Shown here: positions 30,478 through 39,841 of the stretch, piece by piece
Numbering within the stretch: position 1 is the first letter of the stretch
Layout of the letters: each line of letters begins with the position of its first letter
NCBI GenBank assembly: GCA_934045075.1
Contig: OW203727.1
Coordinates: 21,779,811-21,843,810 of the forward strand
DNA length: 64,000 bases
Origin: Yponomeuta sedellus
Lineage: Eukaryota; Arthropoda; Insecta; Lepidoptera; Yponomeutidae
Direction: 5' to 3'
Made by a program: the position numbers and the translations under genes
The notes under the pieces: generated by a model
The model's input: only the letters and a program-made list of their open reading frames with translations
What the model was told of the DNA's origin: nothing
The model's database searches: none

Positions 30478-30690
30478 TCGAATGCACCCGAATAGGTGGG
30501 CGAAAATCGCCACCGAGTCGGTGCCAAACGACGGACATCGAAATCGAGGCCGGCCTAGAAGACGGTGGAGAGATAATCTCGACAACCATCTGCCGCAGTG
30601 GTCTGAGGTGGCCCTGGACAGAAAACTGGACTGAATTGGGGGAGGCCTTTGCCCAGTGGGACGCAGACATAGAGGCTACGTAAAAAAATA
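30478..30690 (+). pseudogene. RTE-like LINE C-terminal tail
   Basis: Reads NRWAKIATESVPNDGHRNRG, RPRRRWRDNLDNHLPQWSEV, ALDRKLD, then a stop caused by a 2-base loss relative to 1.3 kb ('aaactggac' for 'aaactctggac'). It ends 'catagaggctacgtaaaaaa'. Same subfamily as 1141-1341. Confidence 0.8.
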
Positions 30691-30733
30691 AAAATTTTAC
30701 ACTTGTCCTTATTTCACCTCTTAATATACTATA

Positions 30734-30790
30734 CGATAGTTATATATTAAATGGGTCTAATCGTGTTTAATATATAACTATTTATGAGTA
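30734..30790. repeat. Inverted repeat related to 39.0 kb
   Basis: 'atagttatatattaaa' and 'tttaatatataactat' enclose 'tgggtctaatcgtg'. The flank 'tatttatgagtatcgcga' is the reverse of 'tcgcgatactcatatatagt' at 2.79 kb. Confidence 0.75.
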
Positions 30791-31067
30791 TCGCGAATCA
30801 TTAAGAAATATACGATTATCCAATTTAAAGGAGTTGGCTAAATAGAAGAATGGACGACTGCCCTTGCAATGTATAAACAATAACATTGTGCATAGTAATA
30901 TTTAATGCTGGGTAGCTGAAAAACAGTATTTTTCGTGAAAGGAGAAGAACTTTTGATATCGTCACAATACTGCAAATAAAATCATAGGAACTTCGGCATT
31001 TACAAGAATATACAAAACGACAAACGATGTCTGTCACAGATTAGAAACTATGATGTCTGACCTAGAA

Positions 31068-31250
31068 TAAATAATAAATAAATATTCATGGACATATTAC
31101 ACAGATCTCGTTAGCCCTATACTAAGTACAACTAAATGACTTGTGTTATATGTGCTAACTCGACGATAGATTCAATACAATAAATACATAGATAACATCC
31201 AAGACCTTCGGTTTTACAGCACCGTGCCAAACCGCTGCGCCACCGAGGCT
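31068..31250 (-). repeat. SINE-D, fullest copy
   Basis: Minus strand begins 'gacagcctcggtggcgcagc' (A box) and keeps 'aaaaccgaaggtcttggatg', 'tattgaatctatcgtcgagt' and 'acgagatctgtgtaatatgt'. A block including the B box is missing compared with 18.5 kb. Confidence 0.75.
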
Positions 31251-31254
31251 GTCA

Positions 31255-31600
31255 TAATAAAAATAAGTTCGTATTAATTAACGAATGAATATTTTTCATG
31301 TAATGAGCTGGTGTGATCTTTCAACACATGCGGCAGTCGTTTAGCCAACTCTTTTTGACTAACGAGTATTAAAATAGAATTTGATATTCAGCGCTAATAG
31401 TTTAGGTTAGTAACACTAGGTACTGTGTTACTTACCGAATGTTTGTGTATAGCAACCAGTAATATTTTGGTAGTAAATAAAATAAAATGACTTGCGCCAT
31501 TGCGTACAGTAGGACAGTAGGTCAACCTTTACCTTTTTGTTGCCAAGTTGAATATGCACCTTGGAAAGTATTTGCAGTTAAAGTTTCAACTGTTACAAAT
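31255..31600. other. No gene seen
   Basis: AT-rich, no recognizable features. Confidence 0.4.
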
Positions 31601-31604
31601 TTCC

Positions 31605-31712
31605 CATCGGTGGTGGCGGTGGGCACGTGGAGTAATTAAGCCCAAACACTCAGAGAGAGTTAGGTCTTAATTACTACGTTCGGGACAGTTCGAGAGAGAG
31701 CCTTTCCCCTGA
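31605..31712 (+). repeat. Dispersed repeat shared with 12.3 and 56.0 kb
   Basis: 'ggagtaattaagcccaaac' and 'actcagagagagttag' parallel 'tttaattaagcccatac' and 'ctctctttgagagacgg' at 56.0 kb. In all places it is followed by an 'acagtgg' phrase. Confidence 0.55.
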
Positions 31713-31713
31713 A

Positions 31714-31923
31714 CCTTACAGTGGAATGTAAATAAGCTCTATTGCTACTTCTAAGCCTTACAGTGGAATGTAAATAAGCTCTATTACTACTTCTAAGCCT
31801 TACAGTGGAATGTAAATAAGCTCTATAACTACTTCTAAGCCTTACAGTGGAATGTAAATAAGCTCTATTACTACTTCTAACCCTTACTGTGAAATGTCAA
31901 TAGGCTCTATTACTACGTCGAAG
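31714..31923 (+). repeat. Minisatellite, about 5 x 42 bp
   Basis: The unit starts 'ccttacagtggaatgtaaat' and ends 'ctattactacttctaag'. Copies begin at 31,714, 31,756, 31,798, 31,840 and 31,882; the last is diverged. One further partial unit ('ccttacagtgggacgaaaat') stands at 32,293 on the far side of a SINE-5S. Confidence 0.9.
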
Positions 31924-32283
31924 CGCTTGAAGCCTAGTTGAACCGAGTGATGTGAATCAATCATTCGAGTTATGCAACAACAAGCGCGGTCAGGTGCAGG
32001 ATGTGTAAGAGTCCCGTAACTAGCTCTAGTGTTATTTTTCCGAGTGCTTCCGTGCTTCGCAAGGCACGTTAAGCCGTTGGTGCCGGCTGTCATGTAATTG
32101 CAGTCGTTAAGCCATGTCAGAGGCCTTATGAGCGGCTTGATAACTTCTGACAGTAAGGCCCGCCACCGTCTTACAATCCTCCACCAATCCGGACTTGGCC
32201 CCCGTGGTGGAGTATGGCCTATATCTTCCTCGGGGAAGAGACCCGTGCCCCTCGGTGGGGACATAATGGGTTGATTATGAAAC
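31920..32283 (+). repeat. SINE-5S chimera (type I head, type II tail) inside a minisatellite
   Basis: The head 'ttgaaccgagtgatgtgaat' with 'aagcgcggtcaggtgcagga' is type I, but the tail 'cctcggggaagagacccgtg' and 'ggacataatgggttgatta' is type II. The flanks 'acgtcgaag' (31,915) and 'acgtccgag' (32,284) are a probable target-site duplication with two changes. The 133-codon minus frame is not a gene. Confidence 0.85.
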
Positions 32284-32319
32284 ACGTCCGAGCCTTACAG
32301 TGGGACGAAAATAGGTTAT

Positions 32320-32995
32320 ACAAAACCAATGGATTATCTGTCGAGGCGAGGTTCAAGTGTATTAATTGGTAAAGGCTCTGGCACAGTATGCTTTCAGCAT
32401 AGGTTTGAATCTCGATTCAGCTCAGGTTTTTTTCCATTTCAGATAGATAGTTTGTTCAATTTTATACGCTTTCTAAAAGTATCTGAAAAATTGCGAAAAT
32501 TGTGTTATTTACTTGTAGTGCCTGTGCATAAATATTTAATTACCGCTGCAAAAAAAAAAACAAATTAAACTTATTTTGAGCGCGTGCTGCCAACGTATTT
32601 CGAACGAAACTATTTAAATATACATTTCCGGGATATTTTGACGAAATTTTATGGACTCTGAAATATTATCGTCGTCAGCTCCATGCAAGTTGGCGCGCTA
32701 TCAAACGGAATATTTTATTATTTTTATTACGATGTTAATACACAGTTGTTAACACACACGGAATATTATAGTCGGTTGTAAGTTGTGAGGTTTTCTATAA
32801 ATCTCAAATTATCAATCAGTCATAAATAAGAACAAACTCTTATAAATAAACTGGATTGCTTACTAGTTCATTTTTACAAATGGTAAAGTCAACCATTCAA
32901 GCGGCACTTAAAAAAAAATGATAGCACTCAAAAATTTTAATCACGTTAATAAATTGGATTACTTACTAACTCTTTTATACGAATTACCTCTGACG
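32320..32995. other. No gene seen
   Basis: The 79-codon plus frame at 32,329 has no domain. The sequence 'attggtaaaggctctggcac' with 'gcataggtttgaatctcgat' at 32,363-32,416 faintly recalls a tRNA-like head but pairs poorly. Confidence 0.4.
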
Positions 32996-32999
32996 ATCT

Positions 33000-33180
33000 C
33001 TGTGGAGCAGCGGTAGCTCGTCTGCCCACCATGGAAGAGGTCCAGGGTTCGAACCCCGGTTGAGGACAAAAAAATACCCCAGGTCTTGGATGTTTACATG
33101 TTTGTGATGTTGTTGTTTCTGGTTCTCACGAACCAGGGAATCCTACTGTGGAGTGTGTAAATGTAAATTGTGAGCGGAAA
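33000..33180 (+). repeat. SINE-C, full head
   Basis: A box 'ggagcagcggtagctcg', B box 'ggttcgaaccccg', then 'ccccaggtcttggatgttta' and 'aatcctactgtggagtg'. Best preserved head of the family. Confidence 0.8.
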
Positions 33181-33334
33181 TAAAATAATATTATCACGTT
33201 AAAACAAACTTGGATTTTTGCTATAATCCCCAAAAACTTAAGAGCATTGTGTTGGTTTTAATAGTTTCCAATCATCCTTCTCTATAAAAATATTCTACGA
33301 TTTTCGATTTCATACGCATTACGCATCATAACTA

Positions 33335-33655
33335 TCGGATCGCTTGTAGCCCCGGCTACATGAGGGATCATAAACGATCACGAAGGTTCAGCAACATGGG
33401 GCGCGTTCAGTGCCTGGATGGGTAAACCGTCTATGACTAACGCTAGTGGCATTTTTCCGAGCGGTTCGGTGCTTCGCAAGGCACGTTAAGCAGTTGGTTC
33501 CGGCTGCCGTCGATATATGGCAGTCTTGCAATCCAGCCACCGTCTTACAATCCTCCACCAATCCGGACTTGGCCCCCGTGGTGGAGTATGGCCTATACCT
33601 TCCTCGGGAAGAGACCCGTGCCCCTAGATGGGGACATAATGAGTTGATGATAATG
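33335..33655 (+). repeat. SINE-5S, type II, internal deletion
   Basis: 'gatcacgaaggttcagcaac' and 'gtgcctggatgggtaaaccg' give the 5S-like part. About 60 bp between 'tatggcagt' and 'cttgcaatcc' are lost. Tail: 'ggggacataatgagttgatg'. The 72-codon plus frame is not accepted. Confidence 0.85.
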
Positions 33656-33741
33656 AAAGACTAGATTCATCTCTGATTATTATTATATGTAGTTTATTGC
33701 AAACGAAAAATGAAGCAGGATATTATATTATTATTATATTA

Positions 33742-33802
33742 GGTCGCGGGCTCGGGTCCCGGCATGGGTGGAATTTTTGGCCTCTGAATAGGTTTTTAAA
33801 AT
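33742..33802 (+). repeat. SINE-A fragment
   Basis: Only the B-box side of the core ('ggtcgcgggctcgggtcccg') and 'gcctctgaataggttttt' survive. Confidence 0.75.
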
Positions 33803-33972
33803 ATTAATACCTCACTACATATATATAATATATAATATATACTTTAATATAATCACTTGTTTGTCTAATGTTCCTGGGCACTTTCAGCACTTTTACTTTG
33901 TTTTGCTTTGTAAAATTAATTTTCTAATATAGAGCAACCTCTGGAAGCATTATAATCTTATTTGAAAGATTT

Positions 33973-34045
33973 TTAGCCTCCAGAACAGAAAACTTTTGTG
34001 TACTTTTTTACTATGAGATAAACAGTTTAATATATATATTAAACT

Positions 34046-34129
<84 letters not shown>

Positions 34130-34191
34130 TATGAAATAAACAGTAATTTCATAGTAAAAAAGTACACAAAAGTTTTCTGTTTTGGAGGCTG
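33973..34191. repeat. Foldback around a long (TA)n run
   Basis: The arms 'agcctccagaacagaaaact' (33,973) and, in reverse, 'agttttctgttttggaggct' (34,172) pair for about 50 bases, including 'gtgtacttttttactatga'. The centre holds 'cagtttaatatatatattaa' and about 80 bp of TA repeat (34,049-34,127). The whole could extrude as a cruciform. It is probably a MITE with an expanded centre. Confidence 0.8.
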
Positions 34192-34194
34192 GGA

Positions 34195-34915
34195 GGGAGG
34201 AGGGAGGAGGATGTATTTTTAACGTATTTCTTCGTCATTATTTTCCTCTGTACAAAATCAAATATTTCTATCTCATTCTTCACGCAAAATCATGATTTGT
34301 AGTATATTTCTCTCTCTTTTCTCTATCTGGAAACCGTGCGACAAACTAAACGCGACGGCACTAAATTGAAACTAACGGTAGCTTACACTTTGCTGAAAAT
34401 GGCGAGGTGTAGGGTAGAATTATGACCTCAGACCAACAGTATTTCAAAGTTAGATTATCGCTCGTAGAGTTAAGGTAAAAACAAAAACCTACTACGGTCA
34501 AGTTTTTGCGTTTGTTAGTCATCCAATCGTAAACGGATGGACGCATTTTGATGTAACTTTGTGCAAACCAATTTTTTCACCATTTTTAATTCTTTTTCTA
34601 TATATTATTTTCAAGTATTTAAATTACGTCACACATTTTTCGATTTCCCTCATTTTTCATCATTACAACTTTACCCATCGACTAGATCTTACTATTTTAC
34701 CTGCTTATCTGTTTTTATCCAGTTTTTCTGTTTTATTATAAAATAATATACCTATCTACAAATAAAGCAACAATTGAAGTCGTTCTAGTTTTTATTATTT
34801 TTAAAAGATATACTACATCACAACTTGATACATTCATAGATAATTTTCTGTAATAACGGTATAATACGGTTGCAAAATTATGAGTATATTTAGACCAGTC
34901 TAAGGAAGACTAATA
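34195..34915. other. No gene seen
   Basis: AT-rich. A 'gggagggaggagggaggagg' purine run follows the foldback at 34,189. The phrase 'gtgcaaaccaattttttcac' with 'catttttaattctttttcta' around 34,560-34,680 recurs in reverse at 58.8-58.9 kb, so it belongs to an unclassified dispersed repeat; the two overlapping 60-codon frames lie in it. Confidence 0.45.
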
Positions 34916-34921
34916 ATTACA

Positions 34922-35055
34922 TTTACATAGATAGATAGAGAACACTTTATTGCACAACTAGAAAAAAAGAATACAACCATGATTTCTTAAATGTAAGCAA
35001 TGTTATACAATTGGCGGTCTTATCGCTATGAGTTATGTCTTTCAGACAACCTTTG
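34922..35055 (-). mobile_element. LINE 3' tail
   Basis: Minus strand: 'caaaggttgtctgaaagaca', 'gcgataagaccgccaattgt' and 'gcaataaagtgttctctatc' with a CTAT-type tail. Same style as 48.1 and 52.85 kb. Confidence 0.75.
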
Positions 35056-35199
35056 AATGGAGTAATTTACATGAAGAATGTAGGCGGTACGTGCATGTAC
35101 ATAAATACTCGTAAGTGACATTAGTGACATTTAAAAATCATTTTTGCTCCCTTGTAAAAAATTAATTAGCAAACTAAAATTCTTGTTGTGGACTCTAAC

Positions 35200-35530
35200 A
35201 TCTTCTTCTTCAGGCTATATTAGTCCACTGCTGGACATAGCCCTCCCCTAATGAGCGCAAGGTTGTGCGATCATTGGGGGGTACCCCACTGTGTGGTGTT
35301 GGCCTAGAGAATAGCACCAACCCAATTCTTCCCGCGGGTGTCGTAAAGGCGACTAAGGGACACAAACCAGGGCGTGGGAAGTAGCGCTCCCTGCAGTACA
35401 ATTCCACCGAACTGCTATCCCCAACCCGCATGCCCAGCGTGGGTATTATGGGCATCACCCCCTATGATAGCACAACGTGGCGCTCTTTAGGGGAGGACTG
35501 TGTCCAGCAGTGGACTAGTATAGCCTGACG
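35200..35530. repeat. RTE-like composite with inverted tails
   Basis: At the left a minus-strand tail end (35,202-35,262, antisense of 'gctatgtccagcagtggact'), in the middle a plus-strand block ('tcttcccgcgggtgtcgtaa', 'ccaacccgcatgcccagcgt'), and at the right a plus-strand tail (35,480-35,530). The outer tails face each other. A cleaner version of the middle plus right part is at 36,955. Confidence 0.7.
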
Positions 35531-35579
35531 CCGACTTGTATGAAAACAAACCATAGAAAGGGGTCTACTCAGGATAGAT

Positions 35580-36165
35580 TATATGATTACACTATTTTTA
35601 TTTTTAATGCACTAACCCGTGCTAAGGAAAAAATTTAAAAACCTATTTAGAGGCTAAAAATTTCACCCATGCCGGGATTCGAACCCGCAACCTCTGGCTA
35701 TCCGTACCAGCGCTCTACCAATTGAGCCAAAGGGCGACTCATGACATCAGTGAAATTTCGAACCTCTTTACAATATTCTCTGTATTACATACAGGCAGCG
35801 ACATCTGACTTAAGCAAATTGCATTACTTGCAGCCCCGACTATCTACTTTGCAGTTAGGTTTAACATCGGAACGATATCACTGTACCCACATGATTACAC
35901 TATTTTTATTTTTAATGCACTAACCCGTGCTAAGGAACAAATTTAAAAACCTATTTAGAGGCTAAAAATTTCACCCATGCCGGGATTCGAACCCGCAACC
36001 TCTGGCTATCTGTACCAGCGCTCTACCAATTGAGCCAATGGGCGACTCACGACATCAGTGAAATTTTGAACCTCTTTACAATATTCTCTGTATTACGTAC
36101 AGGCAGCGACATCTGACTTAAGCAAATTGCATTACTTACAGCCCCGACTACCTACTTTACGTTAA
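35580..36165 (-). repeat. SINE-A, two tandem units
   Basis: tRNA-like cores at about 35,668-35,745 and 35,970-36,047, period about 302 bp, same strand. The units are about 95 percent alike by eye, including shared variants 'catcagtgaaatttcgaacc' with 'caatattctctgtatta', so they probably arose by local duplication. Confidence 0.9.
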
Positions 36166-36283
36166 AATTAAGTACATACCTCTTATGGACTTCGCCGTAA
36201 TCGGACAAAAGTAAGATCTCATGACCGCAACTATGTAGACTTGTCAAAAAAGTTGTTAAATCTAAAACATTTAGCCTTGCATT

Positions 36284-36555
36284 CAAAAAGTCGTAGATTG
36301 AATCTCAGTATCTTGGCTTTGTTTTCTCAGTTGCAAGGTATGGAATTCACCTTCTCTTTCACTGGTTTTACTGTGTACCCATACTCTTGTTCTTCTGAAA
36401 AAAAAAAACATACCTAATGAGATATTAGCTTACAATTGACGTTTACTAAAATTACTGTGATTGTGTTCTACTTACCTTCCTTGTTTCTCTTCATCATCAA
36501 TGAGAGCAGCCAAAATTAAAATTTCTTTAATTTCACTTTCTGTATCAGAGAGCAT
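36284..36555 (-). pseudogene. PIF/Harbinger-like transposase relic, two exons
   Basis: Exon 1 (36,555 down to 36,476) starts at ATG and reads MLSDTESEIKEILILAALID, DEEKQG, then a split Arg codon at a consensus donor (gaag|gtaagt). The intron has a T-rich tract and ends at cag (36,397-36,395). Exon 2 continues the Arg codon and reads RTRVWVHSKTSEREGEFHTL, QLRKQSQDTEIQSTTF, stop at 36,285. The acidic N terminus, basic R-R-x-x-V-W-V-H and G-E-F-H-T-L are typical of the N-terminal region of insect Harbinger-type transposases and HARBI1-like proteins, where the DDE nuclease domain would follow. Here the frame stops and decays, so the nuclease part is lost. An older in-frame extension upstream of the ATG is Ala/Val-rich and probably not translated. 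Confidence 0.6.
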
Positions 36556-36718
36556 TGTAGTCAATGACGTGACTCCAGCCTGGTGAACGCAAGATTGAAT
36601 AAACGCGACAGTGTGAACAACTTTTGCACGCGTAGTCATCGCCACCGCGAGCGCCACCGCGGACGCGACCTGGACGCCTTGGTTTGGCCAGACCTTTACT
36701 ACAACTATCACAAATGTA

Positions 36719-36775
36719 TACTACAATATCACAAATGTATAGGTGCTGGGCTTGCCCATTTGTGATATTGTAGTA
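36719..36775. repeat. 19-base inverted repeat around a SINE-B scrap
   Basis: Arms 'tactacaatatcacaaatg' (36,719-36,737) and 'catttgtgatattgtagta' (36,757-36,775) pair perfectly. The 19-base spacer 'tataggtgctgggcttgcc' is a near copy of the SINE-B body segment 'tataggtgctgggcaagcc'. A third, direct copy of the arm lies at 36,704-36,716. Confidence 0.8.
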
Positions 36776-36950
36776 CCAATAGGCACTCGCTCACGGTTCA
36801 AGAAAACTTTTTGAGCAACTCTCTGTGCCGTTCACACACCTCAGCAGTTAAAACTGCCCATTCGCGATGAGCGAGCGTGTCCATAAAGCTCATCCCTCTT
36901 TGAAAGAAGGTATGTAGCCTACTATGGGGCGTATATAAAAAAATCTTTGG
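36776..36950. other. Unassigned short minus frame
   Basis: On the minus strand 36,895-36,799 reads MSFMDTLAHREWAVLTAEVC, ERHRELLKKFS. It lies just 5' of the Harbinger-like relic in its orientation and could be element DNA, but no family is recognized. Confidence 0.3.
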
Positions 36951-36954
36951 CCTT

Positions 36955-37218
36955 TCTTTGTTGTGTGGTGTCGGCTTAGCGAATAGCACCAACCCAAATT
37001 CTTCCCGCGGGTGTCGTAAAAGGCGACTAAGGGACACAAACTGGAGGGTGGGCAGCAGCGCCCCCTGCAGTACAGTTTCACCAAACTGCGATCCCCAACC
37101 CGCACGCCCAGCGTGGGGATTATGGGCATTACCCCCCAATGATGGCACAACCTTGCGCTATGGCGCTCATTAGGGGAGGAATATGTCCAGCAGTGGACTA
37201 ATATAGCCTGAAAAAGAA
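36955..37218 (+). repeat. RTE-like composite, clean copy
   Basis: From 'ttgtgtggtgtcggcttagc' through 'ttcttcccgcgggtgtcgta', 'cgcacgcccagcgtgggg' and 'caatgatggcacaaccttg', into an RTE tail 'ctcattaggggaggaatatg' and 'atagcctgaaaaagaagaag'. The open frames on both strands (71-120 codons) recur in this repeat and do not mark a host gene. Confidence 0.75.
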
Positions 37219-37224
37219 GAAGAA

Positions 37225-37460
37225 CACAGCGTCCAGCGGCACTTTTCCTCATTCTAGATGGGAAAAATGTCCGGTGGGCGCTGCATTGCCTTAGACGTTG
37301 CTTTCATTAATAGAATAGGCTTGCCCAGCACCTAGACTATCGTGACAGCTCAGCAAATATACGCGGAGCCGCCCGAGTTAGCGTGTAGTTAGTTTAGCGT
37401 TAGTTAGCGTGTGGTATTGCTACTACAAATACGCAGATGTAGGTACGTAGATGTGACGTA
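37225..37460 (-). repeat. SINE-B, decayed body
   Basis: Antisense of 'tccactggacgctgtataaa' in changed form, with 'cttgcccagcacctagacta' and 'ttagcgtgtggtattgctac'. The tRNA-like head is lost. Confidence 0.7.
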
Positions 37461-37469
37461 TATGGGCTA

Positions 37470-37655
37470 CGTTAGTCGTCGTCGTCGTCAAGCTGTACTA
37501 ATCCACTGCTGGACATAGGCCTCCCCTAATGAGCGCCATAGCGCCCTGTCTTCAGCTTGCCGCATCCAGCATCTGCCTGCAGTTTTTCGCAGATCGTCAT
37601 CCCGCCTATTCGGAGGGCGTCCTACACTACGTTTGCCGAGTCGCGGTCTACGTTA
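37470..37655 (-). pseudogene. RTE-like LINE C-terminal tail
   Basis: The minus strand reads RPRLGKRSVGRPPNRRDDDL, RKTAGRCWMRQAEDRALWRS, LGEAYVQQWIST. The frame is uninterrupted for about 50 codons, the best of this subfamily here, though 5'-truncated. Confidence 0.8.
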
Positions 37656-37664
37656 GTAAATAAA

Positions 37665-37785
37665 TATAAAAAAGTGTGTCATTATAAAAACTGTATTTAC
37701 AGTTTTCCGACTTTTCGGCACTTTTGCAAGTACCGTGGTCCCGGAAGACTTAGGTGAGAGGCGTCTTTTTGAAAGCATTAACTGG
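37665..37785 (+). repeat. Single arm of the GAAACGT module
   Basis: Contains 'acttttcggcacttttgcaa' and 'gtaccgtggtcccggaagac', ending 'ctttttgaaagcattaac', which also ends the 46.1 kb copy. The AT-rich part differs from the 14.5 kb family. Confidence 0.7.
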
Positions 37786-37789
37786 TAGT

Positions 37790-38150
37790 TTACTACCCTC
37801 GGCAATTCAGTTTTTATTATGTCTAGTGCTCGCGTTACCTTAAAAAATACTAAGTGTGTGATTCACAATTTGACAAGTCCCCAGTCTTCTCAAAAACGCA
37901 GCAGATGACACGGGCGGTAAAGGAGTCCAGCTATAAAACCCGAGGCTTCTGCCGGCTCTAACAAATGTACCAGAGGCGACGGAGTTGTCCAATCTCGTGT
38001 TATTAATGAGACAACTTTTGACGTTCAGTAACATCCTTACTGGGATTTAATACTGCGTGCCGGTAGTCACCTTTGGGCTAGTTTTAGTGTTTATTATATT
38101 TTCAGTAAAATTATAGTTAAAATAAAATCAAATTTACATATTGTAACGTA
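37790..38150. other. No gene seen
   Basis: No domain in the 64-codon minus frame at 37,840. Nothing recognized. Confidence 0.4.
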
Positions 38151-38154
38151 ACAC

Positions 38155-38262
38155 CAACCTGGACTTGCCCCCCTTGTTGGAGTATGGCCTAACCTTCCTG
38201 CGATGCAAGAAGAGCCGTTCTCTAGCAGTGGGAACATACAAGGGTTGATATCGATATTGAAC
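38155..38262 (-). repeat. SINE-5S tail, type I
   Basis: Antisense of 'caacctggacttgcccccct' to 'gggaacatacaagggttgat'. Only the distal third is present. Confidence 0.8.
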
Positions 38263-38374
38263 GTTACATTCAAATTTACCCACTTTGGTTTGATTTTAAG
38301 CAATCAAACATCTTCAGAGTACAAAGTCACTAAACCAAAACAGTGTAAATACTAGAAATAAATATAAACTTTTC

Positions 38375-38600
38375 TTCCCAAGATTTAGGCTGGCAAAAGT
38401 TAATACATCCTTAATAGGGTATTGTATACGCTTCTATAACAAAATCCCTGAAGATATATTAAGTTTGACTGAAACGAAGTTCAAAAACTATGTAAGGTAC
38501 CTACTCTTTGTACCACAAGGGCTTCTATAATATTAAGGATTATTTAGGTGACACTAATGTCTGGAATTAAAGCCAGTACAATGCATGAGTTCTATGTTTT
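38375..38600 (+). pseudogene. LINE C-terminal end and 3' UTR
   Basis: Reads IGYCIRFYNKIPEDILSLTE, TKFKNYVRYLLF, as in the 'YNKIP-D---L---KFK' C terminus of several insect non-LTR elements; the 3' part 'atgtctggaattaaagccag' and 'aatgcatgagttctatg' is shared with 52.62-52.80 kb. Confidence 0.65.
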
Positions 38601-38639
38601 ATTATAATTATTTAAACTCTGTTAATTAAGGACTTTGAA

Positions 38640-38880
38640 AAGACTATGTCTGGATTTTTTTTGTCAATATTTTCTTCAAAATGTTCTAGATTTTGAAATC
38701 GACACCTAGTTTGTTTTGTAACGTTCAATAATTCACAATTTCTGTGCAATATTGAATAAAATACTTGGTATGTTTGTTTAATAGAATATGAAGATAACAT
38801 AAGCATATTCTTTTTTGCACGGCAGAAAAAAATAAACTTAAAATAATTACAAAGAATCAGCACAATTTGGTAGCGTTATT
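38640..38880. repeat. AT-rich dispersed repeat plus LINE tail (-)
   Basis: 38,640-38,725 matches 53.0-53.07 kb ('aaaatgttctagattttgaa'). 38,785-38,880 is a degraded minus CR1-like tail with 'gataacataagcatattctt'. Confidence 0.55.
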
Positions 38881-39004
38881 TATTCTCTCTCTCTTTCTTT
38901 CTCTCTCTGAAAGCAAGCGTGTGCCCTGCAGTGGGAACTTTATAGGCTACATTAAAAAAATACACTTTTAAAATTCAAATACAAAACGCTATGTTAAAGA
39001 AATC

Positions 39005-39420
39005 GTGTATTAAGTTATATATTAAACGGATCTAATTGCAATTATTTCTTAGGTAAAACGTAATAAGCTTACGTTTCGGCAGCGTTACAGTTACCGTGGT
39101 CACGGGTAGACTGAAGTGGCGAGTACAGTCGATTATTGTTGGTAGTCACTTTTAGTTTTTCGCAGATGGCTGACACACAATACTCAATACGCCCGGGGTT
39201 AATAATATACAGTATAACTATGTATGAGTATTGCGAATCATTACAAAACACAGCGTTACAGTCGCCGTGGTCATCGGTAGACGGAAGTTACGAGTACAGT
39301 CAATTACTGTGGGTAGTCATTTTTAGTTTTTCGCAGATGGCCGACAGACAAAAGTCACTAAGCCCGTGGTTAATATATAGCATACACACACACTCATACA
39401 GTTGAGTAACGCGAATCATT
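39005..39420 (+). repeat. GAAACGT module with a 171-bp direct duplication
   Basis: 'acgtttcggcagcgttacag' and 'ttaccgtggtcacgggtaga' match the arm core of 14.5 kb. The block from 39,081 (agcgttacag) is repeated at 39,252 with about 85 percent likeness by eye, both containing 'cacttttagtttttcgcaga' style sequence and ending near 'gcgaatcatta'. The left end 'gttatatattaaacggatct' is shared with 2.8 and 30.7 kb. Confidence 0.7.
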
Positions 39421-39841
39421 AAAAAACACAATCGTCTATTTAATTTCAATCGTGTATTAAATAAGTGAACGTTATATTAGCTCCATGTATTTTAGTTGGT
39501 GCTTGTTTGGCCTTGTTCCACCGGTGAAGTTGTAAAAATGGCGGCCCGCTGATTGGAGCAGTGATGTTGGATGGGATTCGGGAGCAAAACTTTTTTCCAC
39601 TTTTTATTTTAATATCGAGCCGGATAGAGTCACAAACGACCTGCCATGCGAACTCGTTTCATCAGAGGTGACGCTTTTTTCTATTATTTTATTTACAATA
39701 GTTTTCTTGGGTACAGTAGTCAACCAGGAACCTCCATAGTTTTGCGATGTCCGTGCGGTGTCTATTCTTTCTCGACACGGCTTAGCTCAGAGTCGCTTAC
39801 TTCTTATGCTCATAGATTTATATATTATGAATGCAATATGC

